The notes: generated by a model not told the origin, from the letters alone. A DNA stretch of 64,000 nt from an uncultured Bacteroidota bacterium (GCA_903847205.1 CAINDA010000072.1:1-64000), one strand, 5' to 3'; shown: positions 44,444-54,280, counted from the stretch's first letter. A program made the numbers and translations.

Positions 44444-46726
44444 CTATTGTTTAATAAATTTAATAAGCTTTTGTGTATCAGCAGCAGTAACTTTTACAAA
44501 ATATACACCTGCATGAAGCGATGTAATATCTACCTGCGCTGATTCGCTGCTCTGACCGATATTAATAACCGACTGCCCAAGCATATTAATAATTTGAATA
44601 TTGCTTATCGCATACGAAGCCTTAACAGTTAAATTATCATGTGCAGGGTTAGGATAAATTTCAAATGATTCTTCGGCATTTATTGAAGTAATACCGGTTG
44701 CCATTGCAGAAATATTAATATTATCGAGATAAAGCCAGTCACCCCATCCTGAGCGGTTTTCAAAGGCAAGCATTACATTCGCATGCCCTGTTAAAGAAGC
44801 GAGACTTACTGTTTCTGTCCTCCACTGAGAGGAAGTCGGTGCCCAGCAGGTTTGTGAGGCAGCGTAAGTCGGTGCTGTAGCAAGTGTTGTTCCGCCTTTG
44901 TTATATATTTGATTCCAAGTTGAACCGCAGTCAATAGAAGAATACACAACAAGGGTATCAGAATATAAAACTCCGCCTGAAGTGCAAGGGGTATAAGCAA
45001 CATCAAAGTTAAGAGTAGATGTTCCGGAAGACATATTATAACTTTGGGTGTAAAAGCGGTCTTTCTTTCCTGTCATATTTCCAGTTCCATTTCCATTGCA
45101 GTTATTAAACCCGATAGAATGCGAACCGGTGTGAAATACAGTAGTACTGATTTCCCATGCAGCATCATTATCCGGATTAGAAATTGACCATCCCGTTGGA
45201 AGATTTGAGCTCGCTTCCAAACCTTCAACAAGAGGAAGGCTCACACCTGAAATGCTTACATTAAAGGAGCTCACTGCCTGATTGTTTGCCGCATTGCCGT
45301 CAACGCCGCTGTTTGGGCTGCTTGTATAACAGGTTAAGGTATGCACGCCTGCAGAAGCAGTAACAGCAGGCAAGGTTATATTAACAGTCTGTCCGTTAGC
45401 CAAAGAACCGCTCCAGTTATGGGTTTGAACACCATTGTTGTCTACTTTATAATTGATAACACATGATGTAAGTGTATTTCCGCCGTAATTTTTTATTTGA
45501 ACTGAGGGGGTTATGGTGCCGCTGCATGATATTCCGGATGGAGAAATAACAGCAGCAACTCCGGCATCCAAAGGATTAGCAGGCAGAGGCTGAATGCCAA
45601 GCAGGGCAGCATTTTGTTGAGAAAAACGAATTGTTCCAGGGTTTAAAGCATTGATTCCATAATAACCATCATTATATCCCCCCCATCCCCAATTCATATG
45701 AAAGTTATTGCTGGCATCATAGCCGTCACAAACCCAGGTATGCCCTCCTGCAGATGAATCAGCGCCTATATATTGAATCGGTCTTCCAATGTCTAAATCG
45801 CTTTTTAATAAAGTTATCCAGGCCGCATCGGCATAGTTGGCTTTATCATACCCCTGAATGGTGCTTGGATCATATCCGAAATAAGTAATGTAAGAGTTTT
45901 GTGCACTTGGTGATCCGCCGCCGTAATCTATAACCTGCGCACCGCTGCCATTAGGATCATAATCCATTTCAACACTAACTCCGCATTGGTAATTGAGAGT
46001 TGCAACGCTGGTATTCGCAGAAGAAATGCTGTTAGGCATATTTGCCCAGTTATAGGTTGTGGCGCCGTAATTTGCAGAAAGCGTTCCATACTGATTGGTA
46101 TATCCTCCGGCGGTGCAGTCGCAATAAGAGCTGGATCCTGTACCCATAGCAGGATAACTCCAGAACCTCATTATCTGCGCCATTGCTGTCGCTACGCAGC
46201 CTGTTACAGAATTACTTGGACACATTGCATTATAATAAGGCGATTGATTCCAGGTAGTATGAACTAAAGGTGCAAGACTCATCAAACTTGCACTTGAGGT
46301 CAAAGCTTTCTGATTATTTTGAAGGGCAGTCCATTCTTGTGTAATCTCAAGATCGGCCTGTAAATTATTTGCTCTAATATAATCGATTTCATTTTTGCGT
46401 TGATGAAGCCAGTTTGAAATATTTGACTTAGCTGCCGGCTGAACAAACTGCATTATTGTTGAGTAGCCGATTATGGCATGTGCTGCATCTTCTGAAGAAA
46501 CAATTACAAAACCGTCAGAGGAATTAATATTAAATACAAAATAATCTGGCTGGCCGTTGTCTGAATTTTCAGTAAATGCCAATGTTACTGATGAAATTAA
46601 AGTTTTTGAATTCTGCCTGTAAAAATTCTCAGCAACCGATTTGGCCATTGTCAATGTGATTGGGTTTGCCCTGATAATGCTTGTTCCTAGAACAATTACA
46701 ATGAGTGAGTAGAGAAGTTTTTTCAT
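44444..46726 (-). CDS. C10-family (streptopain-like) cysteine protease, T9SS cargo
   Basis: The 760-residue secreted protease has a signal peptide (residues 1-20), then a Spi-type inhibitory propeptide (~21-150; DGFVIVSSEDAAHAIIGYS). The C10 catalytic domain (~155-370) has Cys177 in SVTGCVATAMAQIM, His329 in GGHTWVCDGY, and Asn345/Trp346 in HMNWGWGGYNDG. A CARDB-like beta domain (~385-490) and a jelly-roll MAM-like domain (~500-675) follow. A type A T9SS sorting domain ends it (~685-760; FEIYPNPAHDNLTVKA ... GVYFVKVT). It is probably secreted as a zymogen and cleaved outside the cell. Both catalytic residues are intact, so it should be active. Confidence 0.95.
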   Translation of the reverse strand: MKKLLYSLIVIVLGTSIIRANPITLTMAKSVAENFYRQNSKTLISSVTLAFTENSDNGQPDYFVFNINSSDGFVIVSSEDAAHAIIGYSTIMQFVQPAAKSNISNWLHQRKNEIDYIRANNLQADLEITQEWTALQNNQKALTSSASLMSLAPLVHTTWNQSPYYNAMCPSNSVTGCVATAMAQIMRFWSYPAMGTGSSSYCDCTAGGYTNQYGTLSANYGATTYNWANMPNSISSANTSVATLNYQCGVSVEMDYDPNGSGAQVIDYGGGSPSAQNSYITYFGYDPSTIQGYDKANYADAAWITLLKSDLDIGRPIQYIGADSSAGGHTWVCDGYDASNNFHMNWGWGGYNDGYYGINALNPGTIRFSQQNAALLGIQPLPANPLDAGVAAVISPSGISCSGTITPSVQIKNYGGNTLTSCVINYKVDNNGVQTHNWSGSLANGQTVNITLPAVTASAGVHTLTCYTSSPNSGVDGNAANNQAVSSFNVSISGVSLPLVEGLEASSNLPTGWSISNPDNDAAWEISTTVFHTGSHSIGFNNCNGNGTGNMTGKKDRFYTQSYNMSSGTSTLNFDVAYTPCTSGGVLYSDTLVVYSSIDCGSTWNQIYNKGGTTLATAPTYAASQTCWAPTSSQWRTETVSLASLTGHANVMLAFENRSGWGDWLYLDNINISAMATGITSINAEESFEIYPNPAHDNLTVKASYAISNIQIINMLGQSVINIGQSSESAQVDITSLHAGVYFVKVTAADTQKLIKFIKQ

Positions 46727-46938
46727 AGTATTTCCTTTTTAAGGTTCAGCCGAAGATAACTTTTCAAAAATAAAAAAACAAATTTTTTGGGGTAATGTTA
46801 TCAACAAAAAAGCAGGAGCAAAGGAAATTTAAGCTTTTAATAAAAGGGAATTTAATTAAAATTTTATGAGATTTTTTTTGGGCTTGGGGTTGGAAAAGCC
46901 TATAAGGCAGGAAGGTAAATTACCAAATTAATTCCAAA

Positions 46939-47487
46939 TTAATTGACGACACTTATTATTTCAACTTGTTTATCTTTTATTTTTTTCAACCCTTTAAAAT
47001 AGGGGTTTTCCATAGTACTTTGTGTTGAAAGCCAATGAGCACTATTTTCTTGATTTCCTTCGGGGGTGTAATTATAATAAATCGTAACAATGTTAAAATT
47101 TAAATTCTTTAATAAAACATAAAAACTGTCGGTTAAAAAATCAAAGTAAACACATTGGTGATTAAAGTCTTTTTTTTGATCCAATAACTCATGACTGTTT
47201 TGCAGTATTTTTCCAACCTGTTTATTAAAAATTATTAATTGAAATTTATTTAAACCGGTTTTATTAATGGAAGGTATATAATTGTTTATGTCTTTTGCAT
47301 ATTTTTCAGCGCCCTCAGTATCCCCGCTCAAAAGTGAATTTTCAATTTTTAAATAACTGTCAAACATAGTATTCAAGGCTGTTTTTACTAAAGAAGGAAT
47401 ACTGTCTGGAAGCGCCGAGAACTTAGCTTGTGAGGGATATGTAATTAAGTTTAGTAGTAAAAAGCCGATTATTGTAATAGTTTTCAT
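46939..47487 (-). CDS. Divergent DUF3347-family secreted protein
   Basis: The 182-residue protein has a signal peptide (MKTITIIGFLLLNLITYPSQA). Its helical body (VKTALNTMFDSYLKIENSLLSGDTEGAEKYAKDI) and C-terminal ENSAHWLSTQSTMENPYFKG segment fit DUF3347, a periplasmic four-helix domain linked to heavy-metal efflux systems. The usual CPM/Cys-Met metal residues before the WLS motif are missing: the region reads IYYNYTPEGNQENSAHWLS. It may therefore have lost metal binding. No metal transport gene is nearby. Confidence 0.6.
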   Translation of the reverse strand: MKTITIIGFLLLNLITYPSQAKFSALPDSIPSLVKTALNTMFDSYLKIENSLLSGDTEGAEKYAKDINNYIPSINKTGLNKFQLIIFNKQVGKILQNSHELLDQKKDFNHQCVYFDFLTDSFYVLLKNLNFNIVTIYYNYTPEGNQENSAHWLSTQSTMENPYFKGLKKIKDKQVEIISVVN

Positions 47488-48034
47488 TTAAATGAGGCAG
47501 GAATTATTTTGCCGGAATATTTTATAATTTATTATAATTCAAGGAAATTCTGTGTAGAAATAGTTTTAAAAATATTCTGTTTTAAGTTTTTTAAATTATG
47601 TACAATTAAAAAAAATGGTCAAATTGTTTCCTTAAAGACTCTATAAATTGGACCGTGCGAAGATAGTAATTTTGAAATCAGCTGCCTATAAAACAAATTG
47701 CTATTCTTTTTTATCTCCAACATGATTCTTCGAAAAATAAATCCCCGCCTAACCACAGCTTCATTGACAAACAAATTCAATAATCTGTGGAATTTCTTTC
47801 TGAGATTTGAGTTAGGAAAAACTTCAGATTCTAATTTTTATGGGAATCACGAGCAAAGTTTAAATAATGAAAGCAACAATGAAATAATATTTTTTATATC
47901 GAACATAAATGATATTTTTGTTTGACCTAAAAACACTGCTAAGTACTCTCCTTTTTATAACCTGCACTCAAAAGGGTTTTGAAAGAATTTGATTGAAAAT
48001 TGTCCTTTAATAAGTATTAAAGCCGAAGAATGAA
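47488..48034. other. Intergenic region with a possible GMC-operon promoter
   Basis: This 547-bp AT-rich stretch divides the DUF3347 gene from the GMC operon. A TAnnTTTG match (TATTTTTG, 47913-47920) lies 114 bases upstream of the GMC ATG and could be its promoter. A 75-codon + strand frame at 47698-47925 has low-complexity composition and is probably not a gene. Confidence 0.45.
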
Positions 48035-49636
48035 ATGAAAATTTACGATTATATTATTATTGGTTCCGGTTTTGGCGGTTCTGTTTCAGCTATGCGGCTT
48101 GCAGAAAAGGGATATTCGGTATTAATTATTGAAAAAGGGAAAAATTATAAGATTGAAGATTTCCCTAAAACAAATTGGAATTTCAAAAAGTTTTTCTGGG
48201 CTCCAATGCTGGGTTGGTTTGGGATTCAGAAAATTACTTTTTTTTCGCAGGTAATGATTTTGAGCGGTGTTGGTGTTGGCGGCGGGAGTTTAGTTTATGC
48301 AAACACTCACATGATGCCGCCGGATGAATTTTTTAATAATCCTTCCTGGTCTCAATTCGGAGATTGGAAAAAAACACTTCTGCCTTTTTATGAAAAAGCC
48401 CGTTTCATGCTTGGAACGGTGCCGAATAAATCCCTGTATCGGGCAGATGATATATTGAAAGAAGTTGCTGATGAAATGAACCGATCTTCCTCTTTCAAAA
48501 ATGTAGATGTGGGTGTGTACTTCGGTGATAAAGAAAAAGAAACCGACCCTTACTTTAACGGGCAGGGGCCAATGAGGAAAGGATGCACCGAATGTTCAGG
48601 CTGCATGGTTGGATGTAAATTTAATGCAAAAAATATGCTTGATAAAAATTATCTGTATTTCGCGCAAAAATTCGGAGCTGAAATTATTTCCGAGCGGGAA
48701 GCGAAAAGCATTGAATTTAAAGACGGCATTTATTCTATTGAAACTGTTTCAAGTACTTCGCGTTTTTCAAAAAAGAAAGAAACATTTTTCAGTAAAGGTT
48801 TGGTTGTTTCCGGCGGTGTGCTTGGCACAATGGACATTCTCTTAAAACAAAAGCATGAATATAAAACTCTTTCGAAGCTCTCTGAACAATTAGGAGAAAA
48901 TATCCGCACCAATTCCGAAATGCTTTGCGGAGTAACTGCTCCGAAAGAAAAACTAAATCACGGAATTGCTATTTCATCCGTGTTTAATCCCGATGACCAT
49001 ACTCATATTGAAATTGTAAAATATCCAGATGACTCCAATGCAATGAAGGCTTTTGCCACACTTGCCACCGGGGCCGGCCATCCGTTGCTGCGGATTGCAA
49101 AACTTTTTGGAAATATAATTATTCATCCAGTCTTGTTCTGTAAACAACTTTTCGGGAAAAACTGGGCGCACCGTTCTGTGATTTTTTTAGTGATGCAGAA
49201 TTTAGACAACTCTATGAAAATGATCCACAAGAAGTTTCCTTTTTCTCGGGTTTCGCTTTTGAACAAAAAAGAAAATCATGTCCCGGCCTATATCGGCATT
49301 GGTCAGGAAACAATGATGAGGTACGCAAAAAAAATAAATGGACTTCCGCAGAATGCTGTAACGGAAGTACTCTTCAACATGTCATCAACAGCGCATATTT
49401 TAGGCGGCTGCCCAATGGGGAAAAATGACAAAGAAGGAGTCGTGAGCGAAAAATTCGAAGTTTTAAATTACCCGAATATGTATGTACTCGACGGCTCAAT
49501 AATTCAAGGCAATCTTGGTGTAAATCCCGCTTTAACTATTACTGCATTATCGGAATATGCAATGTCTTTGATTCCTGAAAAAGCAGGAAACAAAAACACT
49601 TCCCTGAAAGAACGAATGAAAGCAGGAAGACAATAA
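48035..49636 (+). CDS. GMC-family FAD oxidoreductase (cholesterol oxidase-like)
   Basis: The 533-residue flavoprotein oxidises alcohols. The Rossmann FAD motif is at the N-terminus (YIIIGSGFGGSVSAMRLAEKG), and GVGVGGGSLVYANTHMMPP is the GMC glycine-rich loop. The C-terminal GMC domain has GGCPMGKNDKEGVV and YVLDGSIIQGNLGVNPALTITALSEYA. A four-Cys cluster (GCTECSGCMVGCKFNAKN) lies at ~195-212. It occurs in a subset of GMC proteins and resembles an iron-sulfur or metal site. There is no twin-arginine signal. It is the first gene of a four-gene unit, and the next gene starts 37 bp later. It could act on long-chain or sterol-type alcohols; the substrate is unknown. Confidence 0.88.
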   Translation: MKIYDYIIIGSGFGGSVSAMRLAEKGYSVLIIEKGKNYKIEDFPKTNWNFKKFFWAPMLGWFGIQKITFFSQVMILSGVGVGGGSLVYANTHMMPPDEFFNNPSWSQFGDWKKTLLPFYEKARFMLGTVPNKSLYRADDILKEVADEMNRSSSFKNVDVGVYFGDKEKETDPYFNGQGPMRKGCTECSGCMVGCKFNAKNMLDKNYLYFAQKFGAEIISEREAKSIEFKDGIYSIETVSSTSRFSKKKETFFSKGLVVSGGVLGTMDILLKQKHEYKTLSKLSEQLGENIRTNSEMLCGVTAPKEKLNHGIAISSVFNPDDHTHIEIVKYPDDSNAMKAFATLATGAGHPLLRIAKLFGNIIIHPVLFCKQLFGKNWAHRSVIFLVMQNLDNSMKMIHKKFPFSRVSLLNKKENHVPAYIGIGQETMMRYAKKINGLPQNAVTEVLFNMSSTAHILGGCPMGKNDKEGVVSEKFEVLNYPNMYVLDGSIIQGNLGVNPALTITALSEYAMSLIPEKAGNKNTSLKERMKAGRQ

Positions 49637-49673
49637 TAAAATAAGGAAAACACTCAAAAAGAAGAACGAGAAA

Positions 49674-51329
49674 ATGGAACCAGCAGCTGAAAATAGTAAT
49701 TTATGGAGGTGGGGAAATCCTGCAAATGCTGTTCATCTCAGCCAATTCCCAAAACTGAAATTATTTCTTGAAAATAAATTCGGAACGAAATTAAATCCAG
49801 ATATCAAAATTCCTTCTTTCAAATCGGCACCTTCCCGCTTCAGTGAAAACGATTTGAAAAATATTTTTCCGGACTTGAAACAAAATCAAGTTTCCCTGCA
49901 AGAGCATGACCGTCTGAGATTCACTTTTGGTAAAAGTTATTACGACGTTATCAAAATGCTAACAACACAAAAAATTTTCTCTCCCGATTTTGTTTTGTTT
50001 CCTGAAACTATTGAAGACATTTCCTATATTTTAAAACAAGCTGTAAAAAATAAAATAAAAATTATCACTTTCGGCGGCGGGAGTAATGTGGTTGGTGCAT
50101 TTGATACTGATGCATCAATGCCTGTCTGCGTGCTCAATATGGAACGGTTAAACCGCCTTATTGAAATTGATTATGATTCTCACACAGCTACTTTTGAAAC
50201 CGGAATTTTCGGTCCGGAGCTTGAAAAAATATTGAATGAAAAAAATTTTACGCTCGGTCATTTTCCGCAGTCATTTGAATTTTCAACTCTTGGCGGATGG
50301 CTTGCACTGCGCTCTGCCGGCCAGGAATCGGGACTTTACGGAAAAATAGAAGACATTGTTTTGCAGATGAAAATTGTTACGCCGGCCGGAATCATCGAGA
50401 ACATAGGGTTTCCACGCCATGCCTGCGGACCGGATTTCCACCATTTATTTTTAGGTTCGGAAGGAACACTCGGAATTATTGCTCAGGCTAAACTGCGAAT
50501 TCATAAAAAACCGGAAAACTATTTTTGGAAAATAGCGCTTTTCAGAAACTTTGAAAATGGGGCTGAAGCACTTCAGGAAATAATTCAGGCTGGTATTCAC
50601 CCAGCTGTTGCGCGGTTCTCGGATATATCGGAAACAAAGCTGTCTTCACTTATCAGTCATACAGAAAAAAAAGGATTTCAAAAAATTGTTCAGTCTTTAA
50701 TGAAATCATGGTTAAAATCAAAAGGATATAATGAGCCATGTGTTTTGATGATGCGTTTTGCGGTTAGAAACGACAGTGATTATACTGCTGCAAATACTGC
50801 CGCCCAGATTGCAAAAAAACATGGTGCGCAAAAACTGCCTTCATCAGTGGCAGCCAGCTGGGAAAAAACACGTTTCTCTCTTCCCTATCTTCGAGATACA
50901 CTTGTTGAACACCGCGTTTTTATTGACACTTTTGAAACTGTTACTTATTGGAAAAATCTTGTACCTCTTTATCATCACATAAAAAAAGCCTTGAAATCAA
51001 ACAGTGATTATTTTGATAAAGGAGGAATATTGCTATGCCACATTTCCCATGTTTACGAAACAGGCGCTTCGCTTTATTTTACAATGATTACTGCACAGGA
51101 AAAAGAAAATGAAATTGAGCAGTGGCAGCGCCTGAAAAAAATTGTTTCTGATGCAATCTTAGAAAACGGCGGAGCAATAAGCCACCATCACGGAATAGGC
51201 AAGGATCATCAGAATTGGTATTTGCAGCAGCTTAACCCTGAAACGAAAAAGTTTTTGCAAGCCATAAAAAATTATATCGATCCTGAAAACATTTTAAATC
51301 CCGGAAAATTAATTGATGCGAAGAGTTAA
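49674..51329 (+). CDS. Alkyldihydroxyacetonephosphate synthase-like FAD enzyme
   Basis: The 551-residue protein belongs to the FAD-linked oxidase family with an FAD-binding (PCMH) domain at ~95-275 and an FAD-oxidase C-terminal domain. ITFGGGSNVVGAF and the LGGWLALRSAGQESGLYGKIED segment match the flavin-binding loops. Near the end, GAISHHHGIGKDHQNWY is the His-rich loop of alkyl-DHAP synthase (AGPS), the enzyme that exchanges acyl for alkyl on DHAP in ether-lipid synthesis. N-terminal LWRWGNP and FPDLKQNQVSL also match AGPS. The stop codon overlaps the next gene by 14 bp, so translation is coupled. D-lactate dehydrogenase-like alternatives are less likely because of the HHH loop. Confidence 0.85.
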   Translation: MEPAAENSNLWRWGNPANAVHLSQFPKLKLFLENKFGTKLNPDIKIPSFKSAPSRFSENDLKNIFPDLKQNQVSLQEHDRLRFTFGKSYYDVIKMLTTQKIFSPDFVLFPETIEDISYILKQAVKNKIKIITFGGGSNVVGAFDTDASMPVCVLNMERLNRLIEIDYDSHTATFETGIFGPELEKILNEKNFTLGHFPQSFEFSTLGGWLALRSAGQESGLYGKIEDIVLQMKIVTPAGIIENIGFPRHACGPDFHHLFLGSEGTLGIIAQAKLRIHKKPENYFWKIALFRNFENGAEALQEIIQAGIHPAVARFSDISETKLSSLISHTEKKGFQKIVQSLMKSWLKSKGYNEPCVLMMRFAVRNDSDYTAANTAAQIAKKHGAQKLPSSVAASWEKTRFSLPYLRDTLVEHRVFIDTFETVTYWKNLVPLYHHIKKALKSNSDYFDKGGILLCHISHVYETGASLYFTMITAQEKENEIEQWQRLKKIVSDAILENGGAISHHHGIGKDHQNWYLQQLNPETKKFLQAIKNYIDPENILNPGKLIDAKS

Positions 51330-52863
51330 TAACATAGATAAATTTTCGGAAGCAGTTTTTGATGTGGCTATTTTAGGCGGAGGCATCACAGGCGCTGGAA
51401 TTTTACGTGAGGCGGCAAAACGCGGTTATAAATGTATTCTTCTCGAAAAAAATGATTTTGCAAGCGGCACAAGTTCAAAGTCAGCAAAGCTTGTGCATGG
51501 CGGTTTACGATACTTACAGCATGGGAAAATCGGCTTGGTAAGAGAGGGCTTGCGCGAACGAAATTATCTCCTGAAAAATTTTCCGCATCTTGTGAAACCG
51601 CAGCAATTTTTATTTCCGGTTTATTCTACTTCTTCGGTACTTCAATTACACATTGGAATGTGGCTTTACAAAACACTCAGCTATGATAAGGATATTGCAG
51701 TTTATTCTTTTTTGAATAAACAAAAAACCCTTGAAAAATTCCCTCCTATTAATGAGGAAAAGTTGAAAGGAAGTTTTTTGTTTTACGACGCTGTTACCAA
51801 TGATGCAAGACTTTGCAATGAAATAGTTGCTGCAGCTCAGCAGAATAAGGCGGCAGCTTTTAATTACTGTGAATTTGTTTCAGCTGAAGATAAAAAAGAT
51901 TTTTTTCTTATTCACTGTAAGGATAAAATTGAAAATAGAGATGCAGTGTTTTCGGCAAAGTTTATTATTAATGCTACCGGGCACTGGACTGACGAAACAC
52001 TGAGGAAGTTAGATTTTAAAATCTCTGGATTAGTTGCGCCGAGTAAGGGAATTCATTTAGTTTTTTTAAAAGAAAAATTTCCGGCGGATGCCGCAATTTT
52101 ATTTTCATCATACGCAAATGACGGGCGCTCCATGTATGCTGTGCCATGGGAAAACAACAGCGTTGTGATAGGTACAACTGATACTGAAAAAATTGAAGGT
52201 TTAGATGATGTTAAGGCCAATGAAAATGATATTCAATATATTTTAAAAAGCATTCAATGTTTTGCACCGGCGCTTAATATTTCAGAGAAAGATATATTAA
52301 GCAGTTTTGCAGGACTGCGTCCACTGCTAAAGGATAATGGTTTAAGCAAAGACCGGGCACGTGATTACAAATGCACATGGGTTGGTGAAAGAATAATTAC
52401 TATTGCAGGCGGTAAATTAACAAGTTTTCATGCCATGGCGAAAACAGCTGTGAATAAACTTGGAGAAAAAATTTCATCTGAAATTTCGGCATCACCTTCT
52501 ATAAAGTCTGAACAAAATAAATTGGCTGCTCCAACTGACGGGCTTGATTCTTTCGCTGAAAAAATGAAACTTAAATATGGCAGCCAATCTGAATTAATTT
52601 TAAAAATTATTTCTGAAGCACCCGAATGTAAAGAATATTTGCATAAAACATTTTCTGTTTCTGCCGCAGAAATTATTTATTTTATCCGTTATCAAAATTG
52701 CTGTCACCTTGATGATATGCTTACAAGACGCTTGTCGATCAGTTACGTACTGAAAAGTTTTTCGGATAAAAAATTTATTGTCGAAAAAACAGCAGCCATA
52801 ATGGCGAAAGAAAACAACTGGACAGAAAAAGAAACCGCTTCTGAAATTTTGCAATTTCTTTAA
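51316..52863 (+). CDS. glpD: FAD-dependent glycerol-3-phosphate dehydrogenase
   Basis: The 515-residue enzyme oxidises glycerol 3-phosphate to DHAP and passes electrons to quinones. VAILGGGITGAGILREAAKRGYK is the FAD motif. SGTSSKSAKLVHGGLRYLQHGKIGLVREGLRER is the GlpD signature region. GIHLVFLK, VPWENNSVVIGTTDTE and FAGLRPLLKD follow. The C-terminal cap domain (~400-515) is complete. The ATG at 51316 is preferred to the TTG one codon earlier. It overlaps the AGPS-like gene, and its product DHAP is the backbone precursor that AGPS-type enzymes use. Confidence 0.95.
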   Translation: MRRVNNIDKFSEAVFDVAILGGGITGAGILREAAKRGYKCILLEKNDFASGTSSKSAKLVHGGLRYLQHGKIGLVREGLRERNYLLKNFPHLVKPQQFLFPVYSTSSVLQLHIGMWLYKTLSYDKDIAVYSFLNKQKTLEKFPPINEEKLKGSFLFYDAVTNDARLCNEIVAAAQQNKAAAFNYCEFVSAEDKKDFFLIHCKDKIENRDAVFSAKFIINATGHWTDETLRKLDFKISGLVAPSKGIHLVFLKEKFPADAAILFSSYANDGRSMYAVPWENNSVVIGTTDTEKIEGLDDVKANENDIQYILKSIQCFAPALNISEKDILSSFAGLRPLLKDNGLSKDRARDYKCTWVGERIITIAGGKLTSFHAMAKTAVNKLGEKISSEISASPSIKSEQNKLAAPTDGLDSFAEKMKLKYGSQSELILKIISEAPECKEYLHKTFSVSAAEIIYFIRYQNCCHLDDMLTRRLSISYVLKSFSDKKFIVEKTAAIMAKENNWTEKETASEILQFL

Positions 52864-52869
52864 AAAAAT

Positions 52870-53691
52870 ATGGTTAACATGACTTCCTCAAAACCATTCT
52901 TTCAGTCAGATAAACCACTTAATTTCGGTCATCGGGGCTTTGCAGGCCAATACCCGGAAAATACGATTTTATCTTATCAAAAGGCAATTGATGCAGGTGC
53001 TGATATTCTTGAAATGGATATTCAGTTAACAAGCGATAACAAGCTGTTAGTATTTCATGACGACACATTGGATAGGATGACAAACGGCACGGGGAATGTG
53101 CAGGAGAAATCTCTCGTTGAAATTAAAAAACTAAATGTTGGATGCAATACTCCTTTTCAGGGAAACGGAAAAGATATATTCCCTTTTAAAAATTCAGAAT
53201 TGAAAGTGCCTTTATTATCAGAGGTTTTCAATGCATTTCCGAAATACAGGTTTAATATTGATATAAAGCAGCACGAAAAAAAAGTAAGTGAAGCGCTGCT
53301 CGGAACTATAAAAGAATTCAAATTTGAGGATAAAGTTTTGGCGGCCTCGGATGATTATCAAACCATAAAATATTTCAGGAGCCTTTCAAAGGGAACAATT
53401 GCTACTGGCGCTTCTTACCGTGAAGTCGGACATTTTGTTTTTCTGAAAAGTATAAAAATGCTTAAGCGGTTTCCTTATGAGGCTGATGCATTTCAGATAC
53501 CGGAAACTTATTGTGGGATAAGAATTATTACAGAAAGCTTAATTAATGAAGCGCATAAAAAAAACATTGCTGTTCATCCATGGACTATCAATGAAACTGA
53601 TGATATGAAACGGCTGCTAAACTGGGGCGTTGATGGAATTATGACAGATTTCCCAGACAGATTGAATGCAATTCTCTCAAAGAAAATTTAA
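52870..53691 (+). CDS. Glycerophosphodiester phosphodiesterase
   Basis: The 273-residue GDPD/UgpQ-type enzyme hydrolyses glycerophosphodiesters to glycerol 3-phosphate and an alcohol. NFGHRGFAGQYPENT supplies the catalytic His and Glu, and ILEMDIQLTSDNKLLVFHDD supplies the metal-binding Glu/Asp and second His. VHPWTINETDDMKRLLNWGVDGIMTDFP is the typical C-terminus. No signal peptide is present, so it is cytoplasmic. It begins 6 bp after glpD and is the last gene of the cluster. Its product feeds glpD directly. Confidence 0.93.
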   Translation: MVNMTSSKPFFQSDKPLNFGHRGFAGQYPENTILSYQKAIDAGADILEMDIQLTSDNKLLVFHDDTLDRMTNGTGNVQEKSLVEIKKLNVGCNTPFQGNGKDIFPFKNSELKVPLLSEVFNAFPKYRFNIDIKQHEKKVSEALLGTIKEFKFEDKVLAASDDYQTIKYFRSLSKGTIATGASYREVGHFVFLKSIKMLKRFPYEADAFQIPETYCGIRIITESLINEAHKKNIAVHPWTINETDDMKRLLNWGVDGIMTDFPDRLNAILSKKI

Positions 53692-53784
53692 AATCAGTTG
53701 AATTTTTTTATCTGGCAATGCTATTATAATATAGATTTATTAATTTTAACTATTTGACTTTCTATGAATTTTAAAAATAATTTC

Positions 53785-54240
53785 ATGAAAACAATATTTG
53801 TCTTTGCCTTAAGTATTGCATGCTTTAGCGGGAGCGGACAAACCGCCGGAATATATAAAAAACTTAAAACTGACAGCGCTATGACTTACACAGCAACCTT
53901 CCAAATAAAAAAATGTGATAAAATAATACTACGTTATTACAAGAAAATGTCTGACTCAAGAGATGGTGTTACAACCAAAAGCAAAGAGATCACCGATAAA
54001 GTTATTTTACAAAAAATACTTTTACTCTTGAAACAATTACCTGACAAAGGAGATATGATGATAAAAATGGGGGATGTTCCTATATTAGAAGTACTAATGA
54101 CTATTGATAAAGGCGAAACCGTTTATTTTACCTTCTATGATAAGATGATAAAAGCGCCGGATACATCCTTTTATTCTGGTACTGCGCCAGCTGAAGAAAA
54201 AAAGCTGTTTGATCTTTTAACTTCTATTCTGAATAAATAA
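53785..54240 (+). CDS. Small secreted hypothetical protein
   Basis: The 151-residue product from the ATG at 53785 starts with a signal peptide (MKTIFVFALSIACFSGSGQ). An ATG seven codons upstream (53764) is an alternative. The mature part alternates Lys-rich strands (YTATFQIKKCDKIILRYYKKM) and a helix (KVILQKILLLLKQLPDKGD), suggesting a small alpha/beta fold. I recognise no family. It lies 93 bp after the GDPD gene, with a strong terminator downstream. It could be a periplasmic protein of the same transcription unit, but nothing links it to lipid metabolism. Confidence 0.65.
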   Translation: MKTIFVFALSIACFSGSGQTAGIYKKLKTDSAMTYTATFQIKKCDKIILRYYKKMSDSRDGVTTKSKEITDKVILQKILLLLKQLPDKGDMMIKMGDVPILEVLMTIDKGETVYFTFYDKMIKAPDTSFYSGTAPAEEKKLFDLLTSILNK

Positions 54241-54280
54241 GTATTGAAATTTTTTTGGATCTTGAGAAGATGTAATAAAA

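Noticed and set aside
47698-47925. A 75-codon + strand frame in the 47.5-48.0 kb gap
   Set aside because: Phe/Asn-rich AT-driven composition, no upstream promoter-like motif and no recognised family; it is probably a chance frame.
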